From NCBI GenBank assembly GCA_024305745.1, contig JAHRBS010000007.1, positions 806,001 to 870,000 of the forward strand: a stretch of DNA of 64,000 nucleotides, in the 5' to 3' direction. Source of the DNA: Polyporus tsugae. Its lineage: Eukaryota > Basidiomycota > Agaricomycetes > Polyporales > Polyporaceae. A model generated the notes under the pieces. That model had not been told where the DNA came from, searched no databases, and saw nothing but the letters and a program-made list of their open reading frames with translations. The position numbers and the translations under genes are program-made. Shown here piece by piece: positions 54,423-64,000 of the stretch. Position 1 is the first letter of the stretch. Each line of letters starts with the position of its first letter.

Positions 54423-54911
54423 ATGTCCGTTCCTCACTCGAAACGCATTTGCCAAATCATCGAGGTCGGTGAATGTACCGCCCAGACACGGCTGCGACGT
54501 CACCCACATCGATGTCATCTAGCCCAAGACGGAGGCTGAGGCGGAATACAGGGCGATCCATGCTGCCGTCTGGCCGGGGGTGCTCGCAGCGCTGGAACGC
54601 CACCACATCGTGGACTACTCCATCCACTACTACCCTCCGCTCCAGCTGCTCATCGCGGACTTCAAGTACAATGGCTCCGACTTCGATGCGGATATGCGCG
54701 GGATCGCCGAGGATCCGGAGACGCAGCGGTGGTGGAAGGTGACGGACCACATGCAAGAGAGCTTTGTCGAAGGAGCAACTGGGAGTGGAGGCGCTCTTCC
54801 GTGGTGGCAGGTGCGTCGATACCCGACTGCGAATCGACCGTGACGATGACTGTATGCGCTCTCTTGTAGGAGTTGGAGGAAGTCTTCCGGTTTGAGGAAA
54901 AGAAGGAATAG
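54423..54911 (+). CDS. L-rhamnose mutarotase
   Basis: Interconverts alpha and beta anomers of L-rhamnose, feeding rhamnose catabolism. Three exons (54423-54464, 54523-54810, 54870-54911) give 123 aa, close to the bacterial enzyme (about 104 aa). Motifs of the RhaM family are all present: KRICQIIEPKTEAEAEYRAI, then HAAVWPGVLAALERHHIVDY, SIHYYPPLQLLIADFKYNGS, DPETQRWWKVTDHMQESFVE and LEEVFRFEEKKE. The HAAVWP and YSIHYY histidine/tyrosine sites used in catalysis are kept. No other rhamnose-pathway gene lies in the window. It is tail-to-tail with EMC4 with 81 bp between stop codons. Confidence 0.93.
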
Positions 54912-54992
54912 AGCACGCGTGATTTGCGCTGGTGTACCGGGAATGGGATGACACCCAGATAGAAAAACATGTATGGACCCACAAAGAACGTA

Positions 54993-55711
54993 TTATATGA
55001 GCAGAATCTCTGGAGGCTTGAAGACAAACCACGGTGTCAGACGAAGACATAGGTATAGTAGAGTGGAAAGACGCACCTGGCCTCTTGTCTCGAATGCCAA
55101 CCAATCTCCCGTACCCGTCGGCAGCAGACCCATCGACCGACATTTCCACAGACCAAGCGCCAGCGTGAGGAGGTTGCAGAGGAAGTACGCCAGTTTCTGT
55201 AGCGGTAACGTAGTCAACGCCTTCCGTGGGGACGAAGCCGGAGCAAAAGAGGCGAACGCTACACGTTACTGTGTTACAAGGTGTAATAGGACGCGCTAGA
55301 TGGAGAAACATACCAGTGTTGATCACGGCAAGGTTCTTGAACGGGCTTGAAAGCAACATGAACACGATTCCCATGCTGAAGATCTGCACGCCGCCACCGG
55401 ACATGTAGAGCATGAAGGCTTGCATAGGCAGGGACTTGGCGGGGGAGAACGCGAGGTCCCATGCTCGCTTCGACTTCAGCTCTTCATATGACGCCGTTGC
55501 ACCTGCGACTGTTTTCCCAGAGCTCTTCGACTGTGTGGTATATGAGCGAATGTGATGCCAATAAGAACGAATGAACGCACAGACGAGACCGAGGTGGCGA
55601 AGCCTGGTGGTGGGGGAAGGTGTCTCCGTCTGGTCATGGCCCCATATCAGAACACTCTCCGTCGTAACTCTTGAGTGCGACATACTTGGACACGTCCGTT
55701 GAGGTCGACAT
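54993..55711 (-). CDS. EMC4: ER membrane protein complex subunit 4
   Basis: The EMC inserts tail-anchored and multipass proteins into the ER. Five minus-strand exons (55686-55711, 55581-55629, 55314-55530, 55077-55258, 54993-55016) give 165 aa. The N-terminus reads [20 protein letters not shown]; the core [20 protein letters not shown] then [20 protein letters not shown] is the EMC4 signature. [18 protein letters not shown] is the second membrane segment and [20 protein letters not shown] near the end matches the family's GLLPTxxSDWLAF. An unspliced reading adds a spurious tail. Only eight codons lie in the last exon. Length is close to human EMC4 (183 aa). Confidence 0.93.
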
Positions 55712-56648
55712 GGTTTCTACGACGTAGTAACGATCTTCGGGGACAATGATGTGGCCGCTGTGGTTGGCGGTTCAAAGGATGGGCCGCGTCTGAAGGTCAC
55801 TCTATGCGCGTTTCGACAGCAGGAGCGCGTTGGCTGGCACAACAGATCTGTAGTCGTGGGAATGTGTTATTAAAACACGAGGCTCCAGGCGAGGTATACA
55901 TCAACTGCGCGGTCTGTAATGGTATGTACTATTAATACAGAGTCTGCGGATTGCGACTCGAACAAGGCTCAAACGCGATTTTAGACAATACTGGAGTCGG
56001 TCAACGGGGGGGATATAGTTCACAAAGAGGCGGATTAACAAAAGTAAAGAGAAGTGTTACGCAGAGATAAGAAGGGGGTTGTAGTGGAAGTAAGGAAATG
56101 TGGCGCATCAAGAGTTCAGGGCAGGCGTTCTAGAAATGCTGTGAGCCGGTTGTCAAGTCCAACTCCTCGAGGCAGCACTTGGCCCGTCAAGACAGTGTCC
56201 TGCCGCCTCCCCCGCCGTCTTCCTTCCCGTCTTCAACCCAACACCGCGCTCGCTCGCATAACTCGCCCTCCTCCCCAGGCTCGTTTGCAGCATCCGCAGC
56301 CGTTGCCGCCACCGTTTTCCTTGTTATCGTCGAGCCAGCTCTGCCCCCGCTCGATATTAATCAGAATATCGCCGGTTCTTCCCCCTCTCCGCAAGCCGTG
56401 ACCTTGTTCCACTTCCAGCTGTACAAGCAAGGTGAGCGTTGATCCTTTAGATGGTGGCCTGCTCGTTTCGTGGCCGCATGGCTGGTGCATGTTTGGTCAG
56501 AGTGTGCCACGCGAGGGCTGCATGGCACGGTCGCTCCGCCTCCTTGCCTCCCGGTCCAAGCGTAGCAGATACAGTGCTTATGCATCATTCAATCCCAGCT
56601 TCCCCACCTACGATATCTTAGACCTCCCGGAGAGCCTACGCGAGAACC
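55712..56648. promoter_or_regulatory. Divergent upstream region, EMC4 / CDC42
   Basis: About 0.94 kb. An 87-codon frame (56179-56442, Pro/Ser/Ala-rich) in the CDC42 leader is probably untranslated leader sequence. A GTGAGC-type donor at about 56431 suggests a possible CDC42 leader intron, with no certain acceptor. Confidence 0.4.
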
Positions 56649-57448
<800 letters not shown>

Positions 57449-58620
57449 TGAATGGAGACGACCGCGACCGCGACCGGCCGCCGCGTTCGCACTGTCACGA
57501 CCGTTGCACGTTCACCTTTATGCATGCCCGCCCACGATGCTCGAGTCGTCGGAGATATATCGCGCTCTTCTCTCTTCACCAATCTATCGTGAACTCACTC
57601 TAAATACACACATCACCGCATCCCCCTCCCTCCCTTCTACCTCTTATTTGTTCTTCGCTGCACCTACCGCTACCACTCCCTCTCCCCACCCGCCGTCGGG
57701 CGTAGCCGTTGCCCCGGCTCCCTCCCGCCACATCTTCCACGCATTCAGCGCGGCTTTTTCTTTCCCTTCATGTTCTGTTCTCTATTTTCAATGTTGTGTA
57801 GTTCATACCGTTCGGAATTGGGTACATGGGGGATCTAATACCCGTGAGTTAGAAATCCCACTCGGGAGCTTTTGTGCTTGTGTGTTCTGTTCGTTTTGCT
57901 TCGCGAGTACGTGTTTCCGAGTGCTTGTGCGCGGTCCGACTTCTCGACACGTTGGTGGAAGTGTTGCACTACAGTAATTGGAACTCCAAGTTCGATCTCA
58001 GGCACGCACTGTATACATCCTCCGGACGATTCCTGTCGTCTCTTCGAGCTTGTGTTATGTTATTGTTCCTGGTTGCTCAGGCTTCTCAGGGCCGGGTTGT
58101 CAATGTCGAATCCTCGTGGGTGAACGGTTACAGTCTGGGGTATCTGCTTCGATCGGTTTCGTGCGGTGTTACGACGTGTTTTGTAGAATCCAGAATTCGA
58201 GACTTGCTCATATGTGGGACCCAGCCGCGGACAGAAGTTTACGCGGGAGAAGTGTCAGCGCTTTTCAGCGGTTCCAAGATCCCCGTAACCGTTGCTGTCC
58301 GCGCCGTTACACTGCCGTTACTCACAGATGTCGTCGATGACGACTGTGGTGACCTCAACACACTCCGAGAAACCTGGACCACTTTCTCCAAGTCCTTCAA
58401 AAGCTAGCGCTGCTGCACAGTAACCTCTATGTTGTTCTGCTGCACCGCTCTTGGCGATGCTTGGTAGCTTGGTAGAGGATGACTACCCCTTTGGGCACCG
58501 CGGATTAACAGATCGAGTCCACAGATGCGCTTGGCTATGTCACTGTTCTCCACATTGCGCATATAGGTCGGCAGCCTGTGTACGAGCATCCTACCAACCA
58601 ACCACCATCTTCCCCGCACA
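57449..58620. other. Intergenic region, CDC42 3' flank and senescence-gene upstream
   Basis: About 1.2 kb. The 177-codon (57874-58407) and other open frames show no recognisable domain and start inside likely CDC42 3' UTR, so I do not call them. No RNA gene seen. Confidence 0.5.
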
Positions 58621-60391
58621 ATGTCCACCCATCCCGAAGCATTTGTGCTCCTGCACATCCCAGAGGTAATCCTCTCGACCTCCAGCACCAGCGAGAGCGG
58701 CACCCTTGCCCTTGAGTGCGTCACTCTCGCCCCAGACACCGGAGACAAGGACGCCCCGCTCGCCGCCTCGCTCTCCGCAGCCGACCGTTCCCTCATCCTC
58801 GTCCTCCGCCTGGGGGCGCTCGAGCTCCCGCTCGATCCCGCACGCCCGATATCGCTGCGCATCGCGAGGGACGGGACACGTACGTACACCTTCCGCCCCG
58901 CCTCTGTGGACGCAAGCGTGCAGCCGTCCGCAGACAAGCCCGAGCATGCGACGGACGACACCTGGCTGATGGTCCCCCTGCCGTCCAGGCCGGACCCGCA
59001 CCGCGCAGAGACGGTCGAGGCACTGGACCACATCCTCGCGCAGTACGCCGACTTCGACTCGGAGATCGAAGGCGGGGCGCACCACGAGGCCCCACCTCAC
59101 CCGCACGAGGAGGAGGTTCAGGCCCCGGCGCCGCGGGCGGACGCGCCCCCGGAGGAGCTCCGCGGGAAGATCGTACTCATGGACGAGGAGTCGGGGGAGA
59201 TCGTGGGCGAGCTTCCGAATCGGGTGAGGATCAAGGAGGACCCCGCCCTCGCGGACGCGGCATACGGGAAGGCGAAGGGCAGGGAGCCGGCGCCGGTGAT
59301 GCTGGAGCTCCCCGAGGATGTGTACGATGCGTACACAGGTGCGGGGACGAGCGTCGTACCATACTCGGAGCGCTCGGAGCTGGACGACGCGAGGGAGATT
59401 TTTGTGAGGGTGATCCCGCCGGAGGACCAGGACTGGATGACGAAGTCCGCTACTCTGATCAGGTGTGTTGCTATTCTATCAGACCCAACGCAAGGAAACT
59501 GAAGGGAGCTGTGGTTTCAGCCATGCGATCTCTTCGTCGACTTCGCTCCTGCTGAATGGGCTCACGTCCGCCAGCAGCTACTACATCAACCATTCCACGC
59601 CTGCGCCCACCCCGAAGGACGGTACGCCTCCCCCGCCACCGCCCCGTGCGCTCCTGTTGCTCTCGCACCCGCGCACACAGTCTACCCTCTCGTGCGCGTA
59701 CGCCATCAGCGGGCAAGCGGTGAAGGTCAGCTCAAAGACGGTCGGCATCGTCGAGGACCTCATCAAGCGCGCTGTCGGTGCCTCGACGGACAAAAACAAG
59801 GCTCCAGCAGTACCGCCCCGTTTCCAGTCGTCGTCGTCAGCTCCAGCTGCCTCAGGACTCTCTGCCAACCCGCCGTCTTACCCCGGAACGTCAGATGGCA
59901 AGCCACCGCTTCCCCCGCGGCACAGCGTGAGCGCGGCGCCGACTCTGGGATCGGGACCCGCCCCACCGCTGCCCCCCCGAGGCAAGTCCCCTGCTCCTGG
60001 CAGCACGCCCAGAACGCCTGCCGACGCCTCTGGCTCGTCCACGCCCGTGGGTGGGGCCAAGCCGCTCGGACGGAGCGGTAAACTCGCGCTCAGTGCGAAC
60101 CTCATCCTCGCGACGGTCGACGACTCAATCCGCCGGACGTGGGATGTGGGGAGCGAGCGGGCGACGGCGGTCGTCGCCCATAAATACGGGCCGGAGGCGG
60201 CGAAGTCGACGCACCTCGCGGCGCACACGGCGAAGAACGTGACGCTGGTGTACATCGACATGCGGGGGCTCGCGAGGAAGGCACTGATCAGGCGGGCGGG
60301 GAAGCATTGGGTCAAGGCGAGGTTTGGGGGCGGGGCTGAGAGGGAGATGAGTGGACTTGTGGTGGATCGGCAGGAGCAGGGCAAGCAGTGA
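58621..60391 (+). CDS. Senescence/spartin-domain protein
   Basis: Two exons (58621-59462, 59521-60391) give 570 aa. The N-terminal half contains an all-beta region (FVLLHIPEVILSTSSTSESG, SLRIARDGTRTYTF), then ELRGKIVLMDEESGEIVGEL and VRIKEDPALADAAYGKAKGR. The C-terminal half is the senescence domain (KSATLISHAISSSTSLLLNG, SCAYAISGQAVKVSSKTVGI, VEDLIKRAVG, a Pro-rich linker, then SGKLALSANLILATVDDSIR and THLAAHTAKNVTLVYIDMRG). This domain is shared with mammalian spartin, which acts at lipid droplets and endosomes. The Pro/Ser linker splitting the domain has PPLPPR-type SH3-ligand motifs. Fungal function is unproven. Confidence 0.88.
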
Positions 60392-60394
60392 CGG

Positions 60395-60606
60395 GAGGTG
60401 GATTGGGATGGTTGGACTGTATGAAAATGAATATTGGCACTGGCTCACGGATTCGGAGGATCCATGAAGTGTACAAACATCTGTACTCAGGCTGAAGAAT
60501 AAAAGTTAAGACATTCCTGTGCTGACTGTCCATGTATCCGACACCCGGTTGTGATGACATTGTCTAATGCTCTTGAGCATAGATATGATGCTACAGGATG
60601 GCCTAC
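60395..60606 (+). repeat. Diverged direct repeat, copy A
   Basis: Shares ordered blocks with copy B (61971-62226): GAGGTGGATTGGGATGGTTGG against GAGGTGGACTGGGAAGGTTG, then CTGTATGAA, AACATCTGTAC/AACATTTGTAC, GTTAAGACAT/GTTGAGACAT, ATCCGACAC and GATGCTACAGGATGGCCTAC/AATGCTACAGGATTGCCTAC. Confidence 0.65.
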
Positions 60607-61345
60607 ATCACCAATTTGGCTCGGGTTTTGTACCGCATTGTTATGATGTTAGAAACCGTTGGAATCAGATTTTGATGAGTCTAATCATTGCCACTTCGGA
60701 ATGCATTATAATCCCGCTATTCCGGCACTGGAAAGCTTCCAAGTACATCGCAAGGACATTGCAATGTGACAAAATCAATGCAATGACCATACATGTTCCA
60801 AGTTGTCTGAGTGTGCCTAGGCATCCAACAATATGTAGAGCTTCCATCGGTTGGGTCTGGTTACTATGCTGTTTGCCACACACAATAGCGCACGGATTAC
60901 GAATGAAATGACTGCATTTTCTCGCGAACTACAGTACTGTACATCAACTATATACGGAACCCAGGCACAAATCTGTCGCCGGGAGGCAACACTTGCAGAC
61001 AACGACAGGGCCTGAGAACGACGTACCAATGTAGAAGCAGACGCACCAGCTACCAATAGCTTCGGCGATACAGCCCGGACGACAGAGAGAACAGATATGC
61101 ATAGTAATACATAGGGACTTACCTTACGTGTGACTACACAACAGCCTTAGCCAGCACAACTTGATGCTCCAGATAGGCTAGCAAATAGCCGAGAGAGGTA
61201 TACGATGGCAGCAGCGAGCACCACCCCGAGCGACCACGAGCCCAAGGTATCCACTCCAGACGTACCAGCAGAGACACCAGACCATAGATCAGAAGATACC
61301 AAAACAACAGCCTAGGAGAGGCCCAGTCTAGGACAGTGGCAGCGA

Positions 61346-61411
61346 CGGCGAGCCCAAGACTCGAAGACGGCGAGCCCAAGACTCGAAGACGGCGAGCCCA
61401 AGACTCGAAGA
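61346..61411 (+). repeat. 22-bp tandem repeat, three copies
   Basis: Three exact consecutive copies of a 22-bp unit starting CGGCGAGCCCAAGACTCGAA, followed by a partial fourth at 61412-61420. The unit length is not a multiple of three, so the repeat does not keep one reading frame. Confidence 0.9.
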
Positions 61412-61970
61412 CGGCGAGCGCGAGAGCCGGACGGTGCAAGAGAGACTGGGTGGGACTTCACCGGGTAGTGACCTACTGGTAGGAGGCTTGAGGTAGAAGT
61501 AAGGGTTCCTGTATAAGCAACTAGGTTAGCGTGAGCCGTGTGTGTAGGATGAAAGAGAGAAATGAGGGACTTGGTCGACGAAGGAGAATCGAGCAGGACG
61601 AAGGGGACTCAACTTGATTGAAGCTCCGGCGTGGTCCTGTACAGTACCACAACCGTTGCCATCCGAGAACGTCCGGGAGTCCAAGGGGAGCGCTCGTTTA
61701 CGCTGATTGTGCGAGGCAGTGGCAACGACGAGGAGGAATTGCGGCGAGTTGCAAGAGCATTGGAGGGACATTGGAAGTGGATTCGAAGAGGGCTGTGAGG
61801 CGCGCAACCATGAACTGACGTCGCCATCACCGGAACAATTCCATTGATCTTACTACCGATTACGAGCTTATCAGATTATTATCCCGGCTTATAAACCCTT
61901 ACAAGGTCTCGAATAAGTGGCTATCCTTATGACTTCGACGCCGTTTCCGTGTAGTACTGCCAGTGCTATA

Positions 61971-62226
61971 GAGGTGGACTGGGAAGGTTGGAAATGAGGA
62001 TACGTATACTGTATGAATGAATAATGGGACTGACTTACGAGTCATGAATGCATGGAGTGTATGAACAGTGTATGAACATTTGTACGTAGCTTGAAGAAAG
62101 TCACTTTGGAAGTTGAGACATCCCGCCGCTGACTGGTTACCGTATATGTATTATGTAGGAATGCCTATCCGACACTCAGTCATGAGGATATTGTCAGATA
62201 CGGATATAATGCTACAGGATTGCCTA
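61971..62226 (+). repeat. Diverged direct repeat, copy B
   Basis: Second copy of the segment at 60395-60606, same orientation, about 1.58 kb downstream, with small insertions. Confidence 0.65.
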
Positions 62227-62256
62227 CTGCTATATGCTGTCCTCGGAAGGCATCGC

Positions 62257-63229
62257 TCACAGATCGAACTCGAAGTCCGAATCAGAATCGTCGCCCTTCT
62301 TGCCCCTCAAGTTCTTCTGCCGTTTGGCGTTCGTACTGGTGCTAGCGGATCGCATTCGAGATGACGGGTCGTCATCCTCGAGATCATCCAAGTCCGACCC
62401 AGAGTCATCGCGGTCCCTGTCCTCGTCTGGCGGACTGCGCTGCTGCGGGATGATCGCCCCCGCCAAGATGAGTACCGCCTCGAGCTCTGCGGCACTGTCA
62501 GCGTCCTAGAACACCTTGACTGCGGCGTAGACCGCACGCACCTTCGATGCGCCGCTCGCGGTCGGCACCCCATGCGACGAGCTGGTTCAGCACCTCGCCC
62601 TTGCGGTAGATGATGAGCATCGGTAGCCGCGCGTCGGGGAGGTTGGCTATGCATTTGTCTCCTACGATGGAGACAAATTTCGTGTGCGGATGCCGTTGTG
62701 CGAGGACGTTAATTTGTTCTTTCGCTCGATCGCTGTGGGGGATCCTGTCTCCGAGGATTAGTCTCCATGCGCGCGTGGAGGGATCGTTCAGACGCACCCG
62801 TCCTTGTACAAGAACACAACGACGCCTGTGCCGCGCTCGATTGCGTCGCCCTCTTCGTTGACCTTACTGGCCTCCGTGATCTCGCGCGTGTAGTCTTCTC
62901 GGGAGATGGGGTACACCCGCCCAAAGCGGGCCATCTCCTTCTTTCGTGCCTCTTGTAGCTTCTTGCGCCGGATCAGGTCTAGAAGTCGTTCGGTCTCATC
63001 GTCTGGCGCCTCTGCAGCTAGTTCCCTCAGCTGTGCTGCGGTATAGTTGGCATACTTCTCCGCGAGCGTTGGGGAAGGAGGTGGAGAGGGCTCTTGGGGT
63101 GTCGGAGGTCGCGGGGGAAGGATTCCGTGCTTGCGCAACGCATCGTTACTGGCCATACACATCAGCTCCTCATTTCATGAATAAATCTGGTGCTCACAAT
63201 TCTGTATCTTCGTTAGCATTGATTGCCAT
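62257..63229 (-). CDS. PLP2: Phosducin-like protein 2/3 (PLP2-type)
   Basis: Thioredoxin-fold cochaperone of the CCT chaperonin, needed for actin and tubulin folding. Four minus-strand exons (63198-63229, 62798-63148, 62542-62744, 62257-62486) give 271 aa. The spliced start MAINANEDTEFNDALRKHGI reproduces the EDTEWNDxLRxxGILP signature of PLP2; starting inside exon 2 (63156) would lose it. GTGVVVFLYKDGIPHSDRAK, TKFVSIVGDKCIANLPDARL, then PMLIIYRKGEVLNQLVAWGA and RRIEELEAVLILAGAI match the thioredoxin-like domain. The C-terminal tail is acidic (SGSDLDDLEDDD, then DDSDSDFEFDL). The gene is divergent to the Dicer-like gene. Confidence 0.93.
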
Positions 63230-63468
63230 GGTGGTGGAAGGGAATGAAGTGCTTGTGCCGACATCGTTTGGCTTTCTGCTGAGCGTAACCACAATCTTGG
63301 GTTCCAGTGACTTCCTGCCGCAGCGCCGCAGCGACATCTTGCCCATCAGCCACCATCTTGCTCCCATCGCCTTCCTTCTCTGGGCCAGGGTCTTCAGTAC
63401 TTCAGTACTTACCCAGGGCTCCGCTCATGCATCTCCACCACCACAATCTCCCCTAACTTCTTGCAGTC
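63230..63468. promoter_or_regulatory. Bidirectional promoter, PLP2 / Dicer-like
   Basis: 239 bp between divergent ATGs. A pyrimidine-rich stretch ending TTGCAG stands just before the Dicer-like ATG and may be a leader-intron acceptor. Confidence 0.5.
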
Positions 63469-64000
63469 ATGTCTGTTCCCCTGGATGAAATCAGCGACAG
63501 CATTCTTCCGCGCCGGTACCAAGAGGAGATCTTCGTGCGGGCCCAGCAGGGGAATGTCATCGCCGCTCTGGATACTGGCAGCGGGAAGACACTCATCAGT
63601 ACGCTTCTGATCAAGTGGACGTCTGCGCAGGCCAGCGCGGAGCACAAGATCACTGTGTTTCTGGTCCCGAAGGTCGCGCTCGTGCAGCAACAGGGCGACT
63701 TCATCGCGAAGCAGACGTCCTTGCGCGTCCGTCGATTCTCGGGGGCTACGGCTCACGACATGAGCGATCGCGCGGGTTGGAAGGATGAATTTGAGGATTC
63801 AGATGTCTTCGTCATGACAGGTGTGTATTGCAAGTTGCGTTGTCCGCTGCGTCGACTGACGGTGACTTCCTCCAGCCCAGATCTTACTCAATCTCTTAAC
63901 ACACTCTCACCTGACGATGAACAAGGTGCGTTAGATTTCTTGCGATGGTCCAAGATAGCTGTTTCTCCTTTCCGCCACATTTTCGATGGCAGATGTCCGT
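63469..64000 (+). CDS. Dicer-like ribonuclease, N-terminal helicase part (cut by window end)
   Basis: Exons 63469-63820 and 63876-63925 join in frame, and a third appears to begin at 63993. The protein starts MSVPLDEISDSILPRRYQEE, then IFVRAQQGNVIAALDTGSGK with Walker A DTGSGKT (motif I), followed by VFLVPKVALVQQQGDFIAKQ (motif Ia), DEFEDSDVFVMTAQILLNLL and HSHLTMNK. The motif order and AQILLNLLTHSHL sequence fit the DExD/H helicase of fungal Dicer, which cleaves dsRNA in silencing. RNase III domains and the DECH box are outside the window, so an independent DEAD-box helicase is not fully excluded. Confidence 0.85.
   Translation, partial: MSVPLDEISDSILPRRYQEEIFVRAQQGNVIAALDTGSGKTLISTLLIKWTSAQASAEHKITVFLVPKVALVQQQGDFIAKQTSLRVRRFSGATAHDMSDRAGWKDEFEDSDVFVMTGVYCKLRCPLRRLTVTSSSPDLTQSLNTLSPDDEQGALDFLRWSKIAVSPFRHIFDGRCP

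Larger units (their letters stand above)
60392..62256. other. Gene-poor gap with a duplicated flank and a short tandem repeat
   Basis: About 1.9 kb, more AT-rich than its surroundings. The segment just after the senescence gene (60395-60606) is repeated in diverged form at 61971-62226, just after the PLP2 stop. Between them is a 22-bp tandem repeat (annotated separately) and a 101-codon minus-strand frame (61134-61439) with a hydrophobic centre (LLFWYLLIYGLVSLLVRLEW) whose family I do not recognise. Confidence 0.5.

Noticed and set aside
54457..55683. 408-codon minus-strand frame across EMC4
   Set aside because: It reads through EMC4 introns in the wrong frame; the spliced EMC4 frames give the correct family sequence.
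56179..56442. 87-codon Pro/Ser-rich frame before CDC42
   Set aside because: Likely untranslated leader; no independent support.
61134..61439. 101-codon minus-strand hydrophobic frame as a gene
   Set aside because: Crosses a 22-bp non-triplet tandem repeat and has no recognised family; kept only as a remark on the gap.

Overview
The window is nuclear DNA of a filamentous basidiomycete, most likely an agaricomycete of the polypore type. The genes are closely packed on both strands, and most are cut by short GT-AG introns of about 50-85 bases. Several proteins belong to fungal or basidiomycete families: translation factor eEF3, a fungal M50B-like peptidase, a fungal CML/AhpD-like protein and lineage-specific F-box and MYND proteins. 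Exon structures were worked out by hand from reading frame, splice motifs and family resemblance. No database search was possible.

Layout. 0-21 kb is mainly housekeeping: the C-terminal end of V-ATPase subunit a, an intact eEF3 gene, a secreted repeat-rich protein, a 12-exon M50B-like membrane peptidase, a small secreted dibasic-rich protein (minus strand), SF3B4, an AhpD-like protein (minus), an unknown basic/acidic protein and ORC2. 21-31.5 kb is accessory. It holds a head-to-head F-box/MYND pair, a second MYND gene, a second F-box gene and, 21 bases upstream of that F-box ATG, a complete 2.9 kb DDE transposon with 27-bp inverted repeats and a TA target duplication.

32-46 kb holds a multi-pass membrane protein, a second membrane protein (minus), a basidiomycete protein of unknown function (minus), an ITFG1/TIP-like FG-GAP protein, a LACTB2-like metallo-beta-lactamase (minus) and splicing factor CWC22. 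46.6-50 kb is a second, mirror-image MYND/F-box pair whose F-box gene carries a 4-bp frameshift. 50.5-64 kb holds an unknown protein, Rab11/YPT31 with a 5-nt microexon, L-rhamnose mutarotase, EMC4, CDC42, a senescence/spartin-domain protein, a repeat-bearing gap, a phosducin-like protein and the start of a Dicer-like gene.

Functional themes: pre-mRNA splicing (SF3B4, CWC22), translation and protein folding (eEF3, PLP2, EMC4), membrane traffic and polarity (V-ATPase, Rab11, CDC42) and RNA silencing (Dicer). The most distinctive part is the duplicated divergent MYND/F-box module, which has been rearranged and invaded by a transposon. Close divergent pairs that probably share promoters are LACTB2/CWC22 (190 bp) and PLP2/Dicer (239 bp).
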